A stretch of 64,000 bases of DNA, from contig NZ_JBCEXH010000009.1 in assembly GCF_038751955.1 (NCBI RefSeq), forward strand, positions 1 to 64,000, in the 5' to 3' direction. The notes beneath the pieces are model-generated. The model was given only the letters and a program-made list of their open reading frames with translations, ran no database searches and was not told the origin of the DNA. Every line of letters begins with the position of its first letter. Position 1 is the stretch's first letter. The translations under genes and the position numbers were made by a program. Below, one piece after another: positions 1 to 9,027 of the stretch. This stretch comes from Methanocalculus natronophilus (GTDB lineage Archaea; Halobacteriota; Methanomicrobia; Methanomicrobiales; Methanocorpusculaceae).

Positions 1-248
1 GATCGATCCCCCAGTATAAAGTACTTTCGATGGGGAGGGGTTATTCGAAGTTCTCTCTACATTGGTCAGACAATAGCGAATTGAGACTATTCATGTATTA
101 TTATGACTTTTGGATAGTAATGGCCTTCAGAAATATAGGGAAGATCCATAAAAATATGGGCCTGCTCCATGGGATTGACCCGGTCAATAATTTCCAAACC
201 AGGAAGCTCTATTCGAAGATGAGACGGCTGAAAAACATTTGGAAGAAA
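1..248. other. Non-coding left edge
   Basis: This stretch lies downstream of the minus-strand epimerase gene. It is AT-rich, and the one 89-codon open frame crossing it (30-299, plus) has no recognisable protein features and runs into the antisense of the epimerase. I see no RNA gene, repeat or clear terminator here. Confidence 0.5.
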
Positions 249-1184
249 TCAGATCTCAGCCAGGCCAGCCAGAACAGCCTCCCTGACACTCTCTTGTGAT
301 CCGATCCCAGGCTGCCATCCAAGATTTTTGATCTTCTCTATTGAGAGCAGCATCTTTGGGACATCTCCCACCCAGCCGCGATCACCGCCGGAAAACCGAT
401 ACGCAACATCTGAGAGCCCCATCTCCCAAACAACAATATCCGCAATGGATATGACATCAATCCAGTCATCTGATCCGATGTTATAGACATTATAGAGGTC
501 GGGGCCACGCTCAGATGCATACATCATCCCATCCACGCATGCCTGCACAGAGAGATAGGACTTGGTCTGCTTTCCGTCACCCAGGATCTCAAGCTTCTGC
601 GGGTCCTGCCTGAGTTTCCTGATAAAATCAAATAGTACACCATGGTTGCTCCGGGCACCAATGATATTGGCAAACCGAAAGACTGACCCCTTCATCCCGT
701 AGGTATGGCAGTACGAGGCGATCATCGCTTCAGACGCAAGTTTGCTCGCCCCATAGACCGAGATCGGCTCCATCGGCGAATAATCCTCAGGTGTCGGGAT
801 CACTGATGCCTCGCCATAGACAGTCGAGGTGGAGGTAAAGACAATCTCCGGAACCTGATGCTCCCGCATCGCTTCCAGGAGAGAGACAGTTGCAGTCACG
901 TTATTCTCATACACTGAGAGTGGATGTGCGGCGCTCCCGCGGACATCGGGATCTGCTGCCAGGTGAAAGATCCGGTCTGCTCCCTCACACCTCGTCTGCC
1001 AGTTGTCATGTAAGAGATCAGCCTTCTGAAACTGAACTGTACCTGAGGCAATATGTTCTTCCAGATAGTGTGTACTGCCTGCAGCGAGCGAGTCGATGAC
1101 ACAGACATCATCACCTCGCGCCACCAGCGCGTCAACAAGATGAGACCCAATGAATCCGGCACCACCGGTCACAATACTGAACAT
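249..1184 (-). CDS. NAD-dependent epimerase/dehydratase (UDP-glucose 4-epimerase type)
   Basis: An extended short-chain dehydrogenase of 311 aa that probably interconverts nucleotide sugars (UDP-glucose/UDP-galactose type) in the cytoplasm. Visible features are the N-terminal Rossmann motif GGAGFIGSHL (residues 7-16), a D in the NAD-ribose position, the STSTVYG segment with the catalytic Ser/Thr, and the YGASK catalytic Tyr-Lys motif. Length is normal for the family. It is divergent from the marker 12 gene with only 39 bases between the start codons, so their promoters overlap. The exact sugar substrate cannot be read from the sequence; a role in surface glycan synthesis is an inference supported by the glycosylation genes further along the window. 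Confidence 0.85.
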   Translation of the reverse strand: MFSIVTGGAGFIGSHLVDALVARGDDVCVIDSLAAGSTHYLEEHIASGTVQFQKADLLHDNWQTRCEGADRIFHLAADPDVRGSAAHPLSVYENNVTATVSLLEAMREHQVPEIVFTSTSTVYGEASVIPTPEDYSPMEPISVYGASKLASEAMIASYCHTYGMKGSVFRFANIIGARSNHGVLFDFIRKLRQDPQKLEILGDGKQTKSYLSVQACVDGMMYASERGPDLYNVYNIGSDDWIDVISIADIVVWEMGLSDVAYRFSGGDRGWVGDVPKMLLSIEKIKNLGWQPGIGSQESVREAVLAGLAEI

Positions 1185-1223
1185 TATACACTAATAGGAG
1201 TGAACAGACAAGTAAGTACCGTC

Positions 1224-2096
1224 ATGTTCATCGGAATCGATCATGGAACAACCGCAATCAGGTTTGCATCAGCCACTGCTGAATTTAAAATGAGCCGCAG
1301 TGATGCACGAACCTTCACAATCCATGACCTGGAACGGCTCTGCCCGCTTGAAAAAATCGAGGGAATCGCGCTCTGCTATTCGATGGGCGATAATTTTACA
1401 GAGGTTACTGACATCACCCGGCTGACAAACCGGGGGGTCGTCACACGGGACGGGGCAGGAGAACATGTCGGGGGAGGAACCCGCGTCTTTGACGAGGTGT
1501 TCCAGTCAGGTATACCGGCAGTTGCAGTTCCCGGCATTCACCGGGGATCAAAGACCGATCCTCGGTTCAAGGTCTACTCCCACCAGGCAAGCCCGGAGAA
1601 GATCGGAATCGCCTACCTGGTATCAAAACACCTGGGTGATACGTTCATCGTCTCTGATGTCAGTTCAAATACCGTCACCCTCCTTGTCCAAAAAGGTCTG
1701 ATCACCGGGGCATTCGATGCCTGCATCTTCGCTCCCGGAACACGGCATGGAGCACTCGATGTGGATGCCATACGAAGAGTCGACGATGGACTTGAGTCTG
1801 CAAACGAGGCATTCATGCATGCGGGAGTATCAGATAACCTGCCTGAAGAATACCGGGTATCGGCAGTAGCGATGTTTGCTGCAATGGAGATTGCCGGACT
1901 GCTCCTCCTCGCTCCTGATGCCCCGGTTGCCCTTGCCGGCTCATCTGCACCCGCAGTTGCAGAAGAGGTCCGGGGACTCCTCAGACGCGATACAATAGTC
2001 TTTGATGAATGGTCTGCATCCCGGGGACTCTCCATGATCGCAGAGGATATTGCATCCGGAACAACCGAGATACTCGGCATTCCTGTGGATAATTGA
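1224..2096 (+). CDS. Methanogenesis marker protein 12 (UPF0285)
   Basis: A 290-aa protein starting MFIGIDHGTTAIRF, an actin/hexokinase-type nucleotide-binding (ASKHA) phosphate loop, with a later Gly/Ala-rich segment ALAGSSAPA typical of the adenosine loop. These match what I know of methanogenesis marker 12, a family found in methanogens and of unknown biochemical role. An open frame extends upstream to 1053, but that part is antisense to the epimerase, and the ATG at 1224 gives the family-like N-terminus, so I use it. The gene stands alone, with the por operon promoter following it. Confidence 0.85.
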   Translation: MFIGIDHGTTAIRFASATAEFKMSRSDARTFTIHDLERLCPLEKIEGIALCYSMGDNFTEVTDITRLTNRGVVTRDGAGEHVGGGTRVFDEVFQSGIPAVAVPGIHRGSKTDPRFKVYSHQASPEKIGIAYLVSKHLGDTFIVSDVSSNTVTLLVQKGLITGAFDACIFAPGTRHGALDVDAIRRVDDGLESANEAFMHAGVSDNLPEEYRVSAVAMFAAMEIAGLLLLAPDAPVALAGSSAPAVAEEVRGLLRRDTIVFDEWSASRGLSMIAEDIASGTTEILGIPVDN

Positions 2097-2139
2097 ACAA
2101 TCCAACAATATATGAGATAATTCCTACACCATTCCGTAA

Positions 2140-2149
2140 TTTTATATGA
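2140..2149 (+). promoter_or_regulatory. TATA box of the por operon
   Basis: TTTTATATGA lies in the 84-base gap before porC. A transcript start about 25 bases downstream falls near 2168-2172, leaving a leader of roughly ten bases before the TTG start at 2181. Confidence 0.55.
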
Positions 2150-2180
2150 TTAATCGTGTAAGATTATATGGGGTTTTTTC

Positions 2181-2726
2181 TTGAGAGAATTACGCATCCA
2201 TGGAAGAGGGGGGCAGGGCTCCGTCACGGCGGCAGAACTCATTGCAGTTGCCGCATTCAAAGGCGGAGTCTATTCCCAGGCCTTTCCCGCCTTTGGTGTC
2301 GAACGGCGTGGTGCCCCGGTGCAGGCGTTTGTTCGGTTCAGTGATGAGAAGATCAGGCTCAGAAGCCAGGTATATGAGCCGGACTACATCATCGTGCAGG
2401 ACAGCACCCTGATCAAGGATATCAATGTCTTTGCCGGGATGAAGCCGGGCGGCATTGCTATTGTCAACACCGAGCAGGCCAGCCGATACCCGGCACCGGA
2501 AGGGGTCTCGATGATTGCTCTTGACGCAACGAAGATTGCGCTTGAGGAGATTGGGCTTCCGATCACAAACACCGCACTGCTGGGTGCTTTTGCCGCTGCA
2601 ACCGGTGAGATCGACTTTTCCGCACTTGAAGAAGCAGTTCATGAACGCTTCGGCGGAAAACTCGCTGCTACAAACATCAAGGCCTCGCGCCGGGCATATG
2701 ACCTGGTGAAAGGAGGCGGTGCATAA
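2181..2726 (+). CDS. porC: Pyruvate:ferredoxin oxidoreductase, gamma subunit
   Basis: First gene of a four-gene set for the oxygen-sensitive enzyme that interconverts pyruvate, CoA and oxidised ferredoxin with acetyl-CoA, CO2 and reduced ferredoxin. In methanogens it mainly makes pyruvate from acetyl-CoA for biosynthesis. The N-terminus MRELRIHGRGGQGSVTA is the signature of the gamma domain, followed by the conserved FPAFGVERRGAPV segment (residues 35-47). At 181 aa it has the normal length for the separate subunit. Translation appears to start at a TTG; an ATG at 2168 is in another frame. It overlaps porD by one base. Confidence 0.93.
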   Translation: MRELRIHGRGGQGSVTAAELIAVAAFKGGVYSQAFPAFGVERRGAPVQAFVRFSDEKIRLRSQVYEPDYIIVQDSTLIKDINVFAGMKPGGIAIVNTEQASRYPAPEGVSMIALDATKIALEEIGLPITNTALLGAFAAATGEIDFSALEEAVHERFGGKLAATNIKASRRAYDLVKGGGA

Positions 2727-2986
2727 TGCCGTTAAATATCGGATGCTCGGCGAGACCCGGACGCGGACGTGACAACAAAACCGGATCGTGGCGGGTATTC
2801 TATCCGATCTTTGATATGGAGAAATGCACCGGGTGCGGCATCTGCCTGTTGATCTGTCCCGAGGGCTGTATCGAAGAGCGTGGTGAGAAGGACTATGTGC
2901 CCGACCTCGACTACTGCAAAGGCTGCGGCCTCTGCGCGGAAGAGTGTCCCGGCGAGGCGATCACCATGGAAAAGGAGGAGAAATAA
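2726..2986 (+). CDS. porD: Pyruvate:ferredoxin oxidoreductase, delta (ferredoxin-like) subunit
   Basis: An 86-aa subunit carrying two [4Fe-4S] clusters that pass electrons between the TPP site of PorB and external ferredoxin. Two motifs are visible, CTGCGICLLICP (from residue 34) and CKGCGLCAEECP. The basic N-terminal segment with GSWR is typical for Por/Vor delta chains. The stop codon shares its last A with the start of porA, and AAAGGAGG just upstream serves as the porA ribosome binding site. The order gamma-delta-alpha-beta is the usual archaeal arrangement. Confidence 0.93.
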   Translation: MPLNIGCSARPGRGRDNKTGSWRVFYPIFDMEKCTGCGICLLICPEGCIEERGEKDYVPDLDYCKGCGLCAEECPGEAITMEKEEK

Positions 2987-4140
2987 TGAAAGAGATACTT
3001 GAGGGATCCCATGCGGTTGCAGAGGCCGTCAGGCTCTGCCGTCCGCAGGTCATATCAGCCTACCCGATCACTCCCCAGACCCATATCGTTGAGGCGCTTG
3101 CCCAGATCGTTGCAGACTGCCGCCTGAAGGCAGATTATATCTGTGTCGAGAGCGAGTTCTCCGCTCTCTCCGCATGCCTTGGCGCTGCTGCCGCCGGTTC
3201 AAGAACCTACTCGGCAACAACCGCCCAGGGACTGGCGATGATGTATGAAGTCTGCTTCAATGTCGCAGGGATGCGCCAGCCGATCGTGATGACGATTGCA
3301 AACCGTGCCATGAGCGCACCGCTCTCCATCTGGAACGACCAGCAGGATTCGGTATCGCTCCGTGACTCAGGCTGGATACAGCTCTATGCCGAGGATAACC
3401 AGGAGGCACTTGACCTGCATATCCTTGCATACCGTGTCTGTGAGGATCACGAGATACTCCTGCCTGCAATGGTCTGTTTCGACGGTTTCATCCTCTCCCA
3501 TACCTATGAGCCCGTCGAGATGCCTGAACAGGAGGATGTGGACAGCTATCTTCCAGCACACAGACCCTACCAGATACTGGATTCAGCAGATCCGATCTCC
3601 TTTGGGATGTATGCAACCCCGGACTACTACATGGAGTTCCGCTACGAGAACCAGCGGGCCATGCTACGGGCAAAAGACGCCATTAAAAAGTATGGCGCGC
3701 TCTTTGGCGAGACATTCGGCCGCGACTACGCAGGCCTCATCGAGGGATACCATCTTGAGGATGCCGAGATTGCGCTTGTTGCCATGGGATCGATCTGCGG
3801 TACGGTCAAGGACGCAATTGATGAGATGCGTGCCGAAGGCCGAAAAGTCGGGCTCCTGAAGATCCGCTGTTACCGCCCGTTCCCGGATGAAGAGATTGCA
3901 GAAGCACTCTCCCATGTGAAGACCGTGGCAGTACTTGACAAGAACATCTCGCTTGGATCAAAAGGTGCTGTCGCACTTGAGATCAAAGACACGCTCTATG
4001 GGGCAGATATCGATGTCTTTGGCTACATCATCGGCCTCGGAGGCAGGGACATCAGGAAGAAGGATATCCGGGCAGTCGTTGACCTTGCAGAGAAGGGAAG
4101 CGGAGATATGTTCTATGGACTGCGCGAGGAGTTGTTGTAA
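2986..4140 (+). CDS. porA: Pyruvate:ferredoxin oxidoreductase, alpha subunit
   Basis: A 384-aa alpha subunit that contributes the pyrimidine-binding half of the thiamine diphosphate site and the pyruvate pocket. Visible signatures are GSHAVAEAVRLCRPQVISAYPITPQTHIVE near the N-terminus (given here as its shorter parts GSHAVAEA and YPITPQT) and ESEFSALSACLGAAAAGSR (notably ESEFSA and GAAAAG). The start at 2986 is fixed by the GGAGG at 2974-2978 and the TAATG overlap with porD; a longer frame from 2944 would run inside porD. The stop codon directly abuts the porB start. The 2-oxoacid could in principle be another keto acid, but the four-subunit set and motifs favour pyruvate. Confidence 0.92.
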   Translation: MKEILEGSHAVAEAVRLCRPQVISAYPITPQTHIVEALAQIVADCRLKADYICVESEFSALSACLGAAAAGSRTYSATTAQGLAMMYEVCFNVAGMRQPIVMTIANRAMSAPLSIWNDQQDSVSLRDSGWIQLYAEDNQEALDLHILAYRVCEDHEILLPAMVCFDGFILSHTYEPVEMPEQEDVDSYLPAHRPYQILDSADPISFGMYATPDYYMEFRYENQRAMLRAKDAIKKYGALFGETFGRDYAGLIEGYHLEDAEIALVAMGSICGTVKDAIDEMRAEGRKVGLLKIRCYRPFPDEEIAEALSHVKTVAVLDKNISLGSKGAVALEIKDTLYGADIDVFGYIIGLGGRDIRKKDIRAVVDLAEKGSGDMFYGLREELL

Positions 4141-5022
4141 ATGGTTGACAAAACAATAGAACATTTCGAGTGCGGCCACCGCGCCTGCGGCGGGTGCGGG
4201 GCGGCAACTGCAGTTCGCCTGATCTTAAAAGGTGCCGGAGAGGATGTCATCGTGGTCTCACCAACCGGGTGTCTTGAGGTCTTCTCAACACCATATCCAG
4301 AAACCGCATGGAAGGTTCCCTGGATTCATTCCCTCTTTGAGAATGCAGCAGCTGTTGCATCAGGAATCGAATCCGCGCTGAAACAGCAGGGGAGATCAGA
4401 AAAGGTGCTTGTGATCGGCGGTGACGGTGCGACTGTTGATATCGGCATGCTCTCCCTCTCGGGGGCATTTGAGCGTAACCACAACATCACCTACATCTGC
4501 TATGACAACGAGGCGTACATGAACACCGGCATCCAGCGGTCCGGTGCAACACCCTTTGATGCAAGCACCTCAACAAGTCCCGCCGGATCCTGTTCCATGG
4601 GGAACAAGCACCAGAAGAAGGACGTCCCGGCAATCCTCGCTGCACATGGATCACCCTATGTCGCAACAGCATCCATGTCGTATCCGGCCGATCTCATGAA
4701 GAAGGTCGAGACCGCAGTCAACACACCGGGCGCCTGCTATATCCAGGTGCATGCACCATGCTGCACCGGCTGGGGTTTTGAAGGCGAGAAGACCATCGCG
4801 GTTGGGAAACTTGCAGTTGAAACAGGGCTCTGGGTCAATTACGAGATGGTCAACGGTGTGCTGAAGAAAGCCAAAAAGGTGAAGAGAAAACCGGTTGAGG
4901 AGTACCTCTCCGTTCAGAAGCGGTTCCGCCATCTCTTCAAACCAGAGAAGAACGAGGCCGAGATCCAGAAGATCCAGGCTATCGCTGATGCAAATGCAGA
5001 AAAGTTTGGAATAGATATCTAA
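4141..5022 (+). CDS. porB: Pyruvate:ferredoxin oxidoreductase, beta subunit
   Basis: A 293-aa beta subunit holding the thiamine diphosphate pyrophosphate/Mg site and the proximal [4Fe-4S] cluster. It shows the N-terminal [12 protein letters not shown] cysteines, the TPP motif [10 protein letters not shown] around residue 97, the [11 protein letters not shown] segment that completes the Mg-binding motif, and the downstream CCTGW cysteines, all as expected for PorB. It follows porA without a gap and is the last gene of the operon, ending 21 bases before a convergent gene. Confidence 0.93.
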   Translation: MVDKTIEHFECGHRACGGCGAATAVRLILKGAGEDVIVVSPTGCLEVFSTPYPETAWKVPWIHSLFENAAAVASGIESALKQQGRSEKVLVIGGDGATVDIGMLSLSGAFERNHNITYICYDNEAYMNTGIQRSGATPFDASTSTSPAGSCSMGNKHQKKDVPAILAAHGSPYVATASMSYPADLMKKVETAVNTPGACYIQVHAPCCTGWGFEGEKTIAVGKLAVETGLWVNYEMVNGVLKKAKKVKRKPVEEYLSVQKRFRHLFKPEKNEAEIQKIQAIADANAEKFGIDI

Positions 5023-5033
5023 AATCCATCATC

Positions 5034-5039
5034 TTTTTT
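5034..5039 (+). terminator. U-tract terminator after porB
   Basis: A run of six T lies 12 bases after the porB stop codon in the 21-base gap to the convergent minus-strand gene. Archaeal RNA polymerase commonly stops at such U-rich tracts. Confidence 0.45.
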
Positions 5040-5043
5040 CCAC

Positions 5044-5673
5044 TCATTCAGGACGTTCTTCCTCTTTTGGCAGCCTCATCGCATAGTAGGTAAAGAGCAG
5101 GATTATCATCAGAGCAATCCAGATCGTCCCAAATGCATAGAGTGCAAGTTCACGGATATCATCATAGAACCTGATCTCCACAAACCGTGCCTCTTCCCAG
5201 GTAATGACAGTGCCAGTATCCCCATCAACCTCGGCGCTTCCCCCGCGGCTCACGTACCCAAGCAGGAGATTGGTGACTCCATATGCAGGAGGAAGAAAGA
5301 CCGTTACATTATGAGGTTCTGAGAAGACAGCAGAGAAGGAGTTCCCTTCGAGATCCCCTTCATAATAGAGAAGATAATCCCCTTTTGGAAAGGTAATCTC
5401 AGAGTCCCGGGGCTGCTCAAAATCAACAGATCCGGATTCATTCACAAGCCTGATATCACGGACCGTCATCGGCACGGCTTCACCAAGAAGACCCGGCCTG
5501 GCAAACTGGTAGCTCTCGCTCTCGATGATCCCGATCTCTGCGGAATACCCCGAACCATTCTCATAGATTTCAAAATCTGCATGCAGGGCAGAGCCGGGTG
5601 CTACCAGTATCAGAGCTGCAAGGCAGAGAGTAAGGCAGGCAATGATGCATCTATCTCTATTGGGGGACTGCAT
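5044..5673 (-). CDS. Membrane-anchored exported protein, DUF5803-like
   Basis: A 209-aa protein of unknown function. It has an N-terminal hydrophobic signal (about residues 9-28), an outside domain of about 140 residues rich in beta-strand-like segments, one transmembrane helix near residues 178-200 and a short charged tail (KEEERPE). The layout resembles a family I recall as DUF5803 in methanogens, but I could not check this. Its start codon lies 64 bases inside the end of thrC and I see no later in-frame Met that would keep the signal peptide, so the two genes overlap and are probably translationally coupled. Confidence 0.65.
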   Translation of the reverse strand: MQSPNRDRCIIACLTLCLAALILVAPGSALHADFEIYENGSGYSAEIGIIESESYQFARPGLLGEAVPMTVRDIRLVNESGSVDFEQPRDSEITFPKGDYLLYYEGDLEGNSFSAVFSEPHNVTVFLPPAYGVTNLLLGYVSRGGSAEVDGDTGTVITWEEARFVEIRFYDDIRELALYAFGTIWIALMIILLFTYYAMRLPKEEERPE

Positions 5674-6815
5674 TGATTTATCACCGTCTCGGGATCTTTC
5701 AGCAGGTGGCCGGTAACGACACAGACGATCCGTTCATCGGAATCGATCGCACCCATCTGGACAAGTTTCTTTATCCCGGCAACCGATGCGGCTGACGCCG
5801 GTTCAACACCAATCCCTTCCAGCCGGGCAAGATCACGTTGCATTGAGAGAATCTCCTCATCTGTCACCGATTCCGCACGTCCATTCGTCTGCCGGATCGC
5901 AGCAAGCGCCTTCTCACCATTCACGGGAGCACCTATCCGGATTGCGGTTGCCACGGTATCAGGCGAGTCTTCCGGGACAACTGCAGGCAATCCATCCCTG
6001 ATTGCCCTGACAACCGGGGCAGACCCTTCTGCCTGGATACCAGTCATCATCGGGAGTGTATCAATCCAGCCGAGCTGCTGCCATTCGGCAAGGCCTTTAT
6101 GAACCGCTGAGATGTTCCCTGCGTTGCCAACAGGCAGCACCAGCCGGTCAGGAACCAGGCCCAGCTGATCAATAACCTCATACCCGATGGTCTTCTGCCC
6201 TTCAAGCCTGTAGGGATTCACCGAGTTCAGGAGATAAATCCCATGCGAGAGGCAGAGCTCCTGCACCATCTCAAGCGTGCGGTCAAAGTTACCGGCAACC
6301 GAGAGGACCCGCGCTCCATGCATCAGTGCCTGCGCAACCTTGCCAAGCGCAACCTTGCCGGAAGGAAGGAGTACAACCGCAGGAACCCCAGCCCGTGACG
6401 CATATGCTGCAAGGCTTGCCGAGGTATTGCCGGTGCTCGCACAGGCAACCATCTTCATGCCGAGCTGCATCGCCATTGAGACACCAACAGTCATCCCCCT
6501 GTCCTTAAACGATCCTGTCGGGTTCATCCCTTCATGTTTTGCATAGAGATGCGGCAGGCCAAGCGACTCGCCAATCCGCTTCAGGTGATAGAGGGGGGTT
6601 CCCCCTTCATGGAGTGTCACCGGAGGGATGGTGATTGGGAGAAGTTCGCGGTACCGCCAGACCGAGATCGGCCGGGACGAAAAGACCGATCGGGAATGAG
6701 GCAGGGTCTCTGGATCATACACGACCGCAAGCAGATGGCCGCATGCGGAACAGGTATAGATCACCGAGTCCGGGGGATATGCCTGTTTGCAATGGATACA
6801 GGTGAGACGATGCAT
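5610..6815 (-). CDS. thrC: Threonine synthase
   Basis: A PLP enzyme of 401 aa converting O-phosphohomoserine to threonine. The N-terminal CxxC pairs at residues 6-9 and 22-25 form a small zinc-ribbon-like head seen in archaeal threonine synthases. The PLP lysine is K104 in NPTGSFKDRG, and the glycine-rich phosphate-binding loop VGNAGN follows later. There is no clear ribosome binding site, but TTATTATCT about 27 bases upstream suggests a leaderless transcript. The downstream membrane-protein gene overlaps its 3' end. Threonine also feeds the threonine-phosphate part of coenzyme B, though that link here is only pathway knowledge. Confidence 0.93.
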   Translation of the reverse strand: MHRLTCIHCKQAYPPDSVIYTCSACGHLLAVVYDPETLPHSRSVFSSRPISVWRYRELLPITIPPVTLHEGGTPLYHLKRIGESLGLPHLYAKHEGMNPTGSFKDRGMTVGVSMAMQLGMKMVACASTGNTSASLAAYASRAGVPAVVLLPSGKVALGKVAQALMHGARVLSVAGNFDRTLEMVQELCLSHGIYLLNSVNPYRLEGQKTIGYEVIDQLGLVPDRLVLPVGNAGNISAVHKGLAEWQQLGWIDTLPMMTGIQAEGSAPVVRAIRDGLPAVVPEDSPDTVATAIRIGAPVNGEKALAAIRQTNGRAESVTDEEILSMQRDLARLEGIGVEPASAASVAGIKKLVQMGAIDSDERIVCVVTGHLLKDPETVINQCSPPIEIDASLPALLSALQL

Positions 6816-6854
6816 GCCTACAGATTCGAGCCGAAAGATAATAAGAGAAGTGTA

Positions 6855-7628
6855 TCAGCCAAGGAGATCATACCGTGCATCCTCATGGAAAGGGAAGCGT
6901 TTCCGGACCGAATCAACATAACCAGCATCAACCTGTGCAATGATGCAGGTCTCTTCCTCACCTGCGCTGCAGAGGGTTTTGCCGAGAGGATCAACAATTG
7001 CTGATCGGCCACAGTACTGATCGACCTGGTTTGTGCCGACTGCCGAGGCTCCGGCAACATAATACTGGTTCTCGACAGCACGGGCATGGAGAAACAGGGT
7101 AAAGACATCAATCCGGCTGCAGGGCCATGCCGCCTGCACCAGCATGCAATCGACACCGAGATCAGCATACCGCCTGAAGAGTTCAGGAAATCTCAGGTCA
7201 TAGCAGATGGCAAGACCAACGGTGAGTCCGTCACAGGAGCAGACAGAAAGGCGATCTCCGGCTGTATAGTGCATATCCTCTTTTGCAAACCTGAAGAGGT
7301 GGGTCTTTGCATACCGGGCATGGACAGAGCCGTTGGGAGCGGCAAGAAGGGCAGTATTGTTGATACCGGCAGCTGACCGTGTCCGCTGCGACCCGGCTAT
7401 CCAGACACCATGCTCCTCTGCCATGCGGCACCAGGCACGCTCGATCGGGCCGCCTTCCTCCTCTGCAAAGGCGGTGGATTGCGGATCCCATCCGGTGGCA
7501 AACTGTTCGGGAAAGATGATGAGATCAGATCCACGATCAACCGCCTGCGAGATGGTCCCATCAGCCGCAGCAAGGCTTGCTTCCGGGTCTTGAAAGACAG
7601 ATTGCACCTGTGCACAGCAGATATTCAT
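6855..7628 (-). CDS. Carbon-nitrogen hydrolase (omega-amidase-like)
   Basis: A 257-aa nitrilase-superfamily amidase. The catalytic Glu-Lys-Cys triad can be seen as E41 (FPEQ), K108 (YAKTHLF) and C142 (ICYDLRFPE). The DLRFPELFR and RAVENQ segments resemble omega-amidase/Nit2, which hydrolyses 2-oxoglutaramate-type amides; the substrate here is an inference. Length is normal for a single-domain member. It sits between a small membrane-protein gene, which ends right where this starts, and thrC 39 bases downstream, so the genes may share a transcript. Confidence 0.88.
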   Translation of the reverse strand: MNICCAQVQSVFQDPEASLAAADGTISQAVDRGSDLIIFPEQFATGWDPQSTAFAEEEGGPIERAWCRMAEEHGVWIAGSQRTRSAAGINNTALLAAPNGSVHARYAKTHLFRFAKEDMHYTAGDRLSVCSCDGLTVGLAICYDLRFPELFRRYADLGVDCMLVQAAWPCSRIDVFTLFLHARAVENQYYVAGASAVGTNQVDQYCGRSAIVDPLGKTLCSAGEEETCIIAQVDAGYVDSVRKRFPFHEDARYDLLG

Positions 7629-7838
7629 CTAGTCCTCCTGCTCTTCTCTCTGCTTGACATATCCGGTGAGGATCACAACCACAGCCACCATGGAGATACA
7701 CATGGCTATTGCAAAGAGAATGATTGGTGCAAATTCAATCGAATATCCAAGCGTCATCAAACCGACAATGGCAGCACCGATGATCATGCATATGCCAAGA
7801 AAGAGAAAGAAGAGATCAAAGCTATTCAGGTGTCCCAT
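7629..7838 (-). CDS. Small two-helix membrane protein
   Basis: A 69-aa protein that is almost entirely two hydrophobic helices (about residues 8-29 and 37-59) followed by a charged tail KQREEQED. Function unknown. It starts immediately after the marC stop codon and ends immediately before the nitrilase start, which argues that it is a real gene in a tight operon rather than a chance frame. Confidence 0.65.
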   Translation of the reverse strand: MGHLNSFDLFFLFLGICMIIGAAIVGLMTLGYSIEFAPIILFAIAMCISMVAVVVILTGYVKQREEQED

Positions 7839-8489
7839 TCACAGACCTCCAACAAGAAACGGAAACGCCTTTTGGAGCCCTGTCAGCACGAACTGAACAG
7901 CAATTGCAAGAAGCATCATGCCCATCAGCCGTCCGATCACCCGGTACTCCCGCGGCCCGATATACTTTGTGATTAATTCAGCGTTCTTCATCATATAATA
8001 ATTCACCACAATCACCAGTATACAGAGGAGAGGAACAATTGCCATTGCCTCAAAACCGATATCTGATGCCTCGTTCATCAGGACAATAACTGTCGTTATC
8101 GTACCCGGCCCTGCGATCATCGGTATTGCAAGCGGGACAAGTCCGATATCATCGGCATCAATGCCTTCATACTTCTCTGTGGCAGTCATCTTCGTCCTTG
8201 ACGTCTTTGCATAGACCATCTCCATACCGATCCCAAAGAGGAGGATGCCGCCAGCAACCCGGAACGCCTCAAGTGATATGCCAAAGAGCTGCAGTATCGC
8301 GCCGCCCGCAATTGCAAAGAGCAGAATAACCAGAAGAGCTACCCGGTTTGCCTCATACACCACCATAAGCCTGGATTTTAGATCCATTCCTTCAGTCAGC
8401 GTGACGTAGATGAGTGTCACTGCAAGTGGATTGATGACAATGAAGATGGATGATGCCGACAGCAGCATGAAGGTGATGAAATCAGGCAT
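7839..8489 (-). CDS. MarC family membrane protein
   Basis: A 216-aa integral membrane protein with six hydrophobic segments. The N-terminus (FIVINPLAVTLIYVTLT) and the later PLAIPMIAGPGTITTV segment match the MarC/YhgN family, where a conserved N/D-P-x-G-type motif occurs in the first and fourth helices. The family's substrate is not established despite its historical link to antibiotic resistance. First gene of a minus-strand operon with the small membrane protein and the nitrilase. Confidence 0.85.
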   Translation of the reverse strand: MPDFITFMLLSASSIFIVINPLAVTLIYVTLTEGMDLKSRLMVVYEANRVALLVILLFAIAGGAILQLFGISLEAFRVAGGILLFGIGMEMVYAKTSRTKMTATEKYEGIDADDIGLVPLAIPMIAGPGTITTVIVLMNEASDIGFEAMAIVPLLCILVIVVNYYMMKNAELITKYIGPREYRVIGRLMGMMLLAIAVQFVLTGLQKAFPFLVGGL

Positions 8490-8540
8490 TATCTGAGATT
8501 AGAATGTCTAACCTTAAGGTATTTCTGATTTGGGAGAAGT

Positions 8541-8546
8541 AAAAAA
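8541..8546 (-). terminator. U-tract after ndk
   Basis: On the minus strand a TTTTTT run occurs about 25 bases after the ndk stop codon, in the gap before the marC promoter. A plausible end for the ribosomal protein operon transcript. Confidence 0.4.
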
Positions 8547-8569
8547 GAAGAGATGATGGAGATGATAGA

Positions 8570-9019
8570 CTATTCGTATATCATCTCTTCTGCGATTCCG
8601 GCATAGTCAACCAGGTCATCGCTTCTGAAATGAATTGCAATCTCACGGTCTGCAGACTCATTTGAATCAGACGCATGAATCACATTCCTTCCGATATCAA
8701 GGGCAAAATCGCCCCGGATCGTTCCGGGAAGTGCCTCTGCGGGGTTGGTTGCACCAACAAGCAGCCTGACAACAGGGACAACATTTTTACCTTTCCAGAC
8801 CATCAGAAAGACCGGACCGCTTGTGATATAGGCTTTCAGACCGGGGAAAAATGGTTTTTCAAGATGTTCCCGGTACTGTTCCTGCACACGTGCATCTGTC
8901 AGCTGCTCAAACCGTGCGGCTGCAAGCTTCAGGCCCTTCTTCTCGAATCTTCTGATGATCTCGCCGATGAGACCGCGCTGGACACCATCGGGCTTCACCA
9001 TCACAAAGGTGCGATCCAT
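8570..9019 (-). CDS. ndk: Nucleoside diphosphate kinase
   Basis: Transfers the gamma phosphate of ATP to nucleoside diphosphates. The ATG at 9019 gives a 149-aa protein beginning [20 protein letters not shown], the normal family N-terminus and length; the frame is open further upstream but that part lacks homologous features and overlaps the L24e gene. The phospho-histidine site is visible in NVIHASDS. It closes a four-gene unit with three ribosomal protein genes, a common archaeal arrangement (L7ae-S28e-L24e-Ndk). Confidence 0.95.
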   Translation of the reverse strand: MDRTFVMVKPDGVQRGLIGEIIRRFEKKGLKLAAARFEQLTDARVQEQYREHLEKPFFPGLKAYITSGPVFLMVWKGKNVVPVVRLLVGATNPAEALPGTIRGDFALDIGRNVIHASDSNESADREIAIHFRSDDLVDYAGIAEEMIYE

Positions 9020-9027
9020 TCGAACAA

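Noticed and set aside
30-299. 89-codon plus-strand frame at the left edge
   Set aside because: No motif, no ribosome binding site, and its end is antisense to the epimerase.
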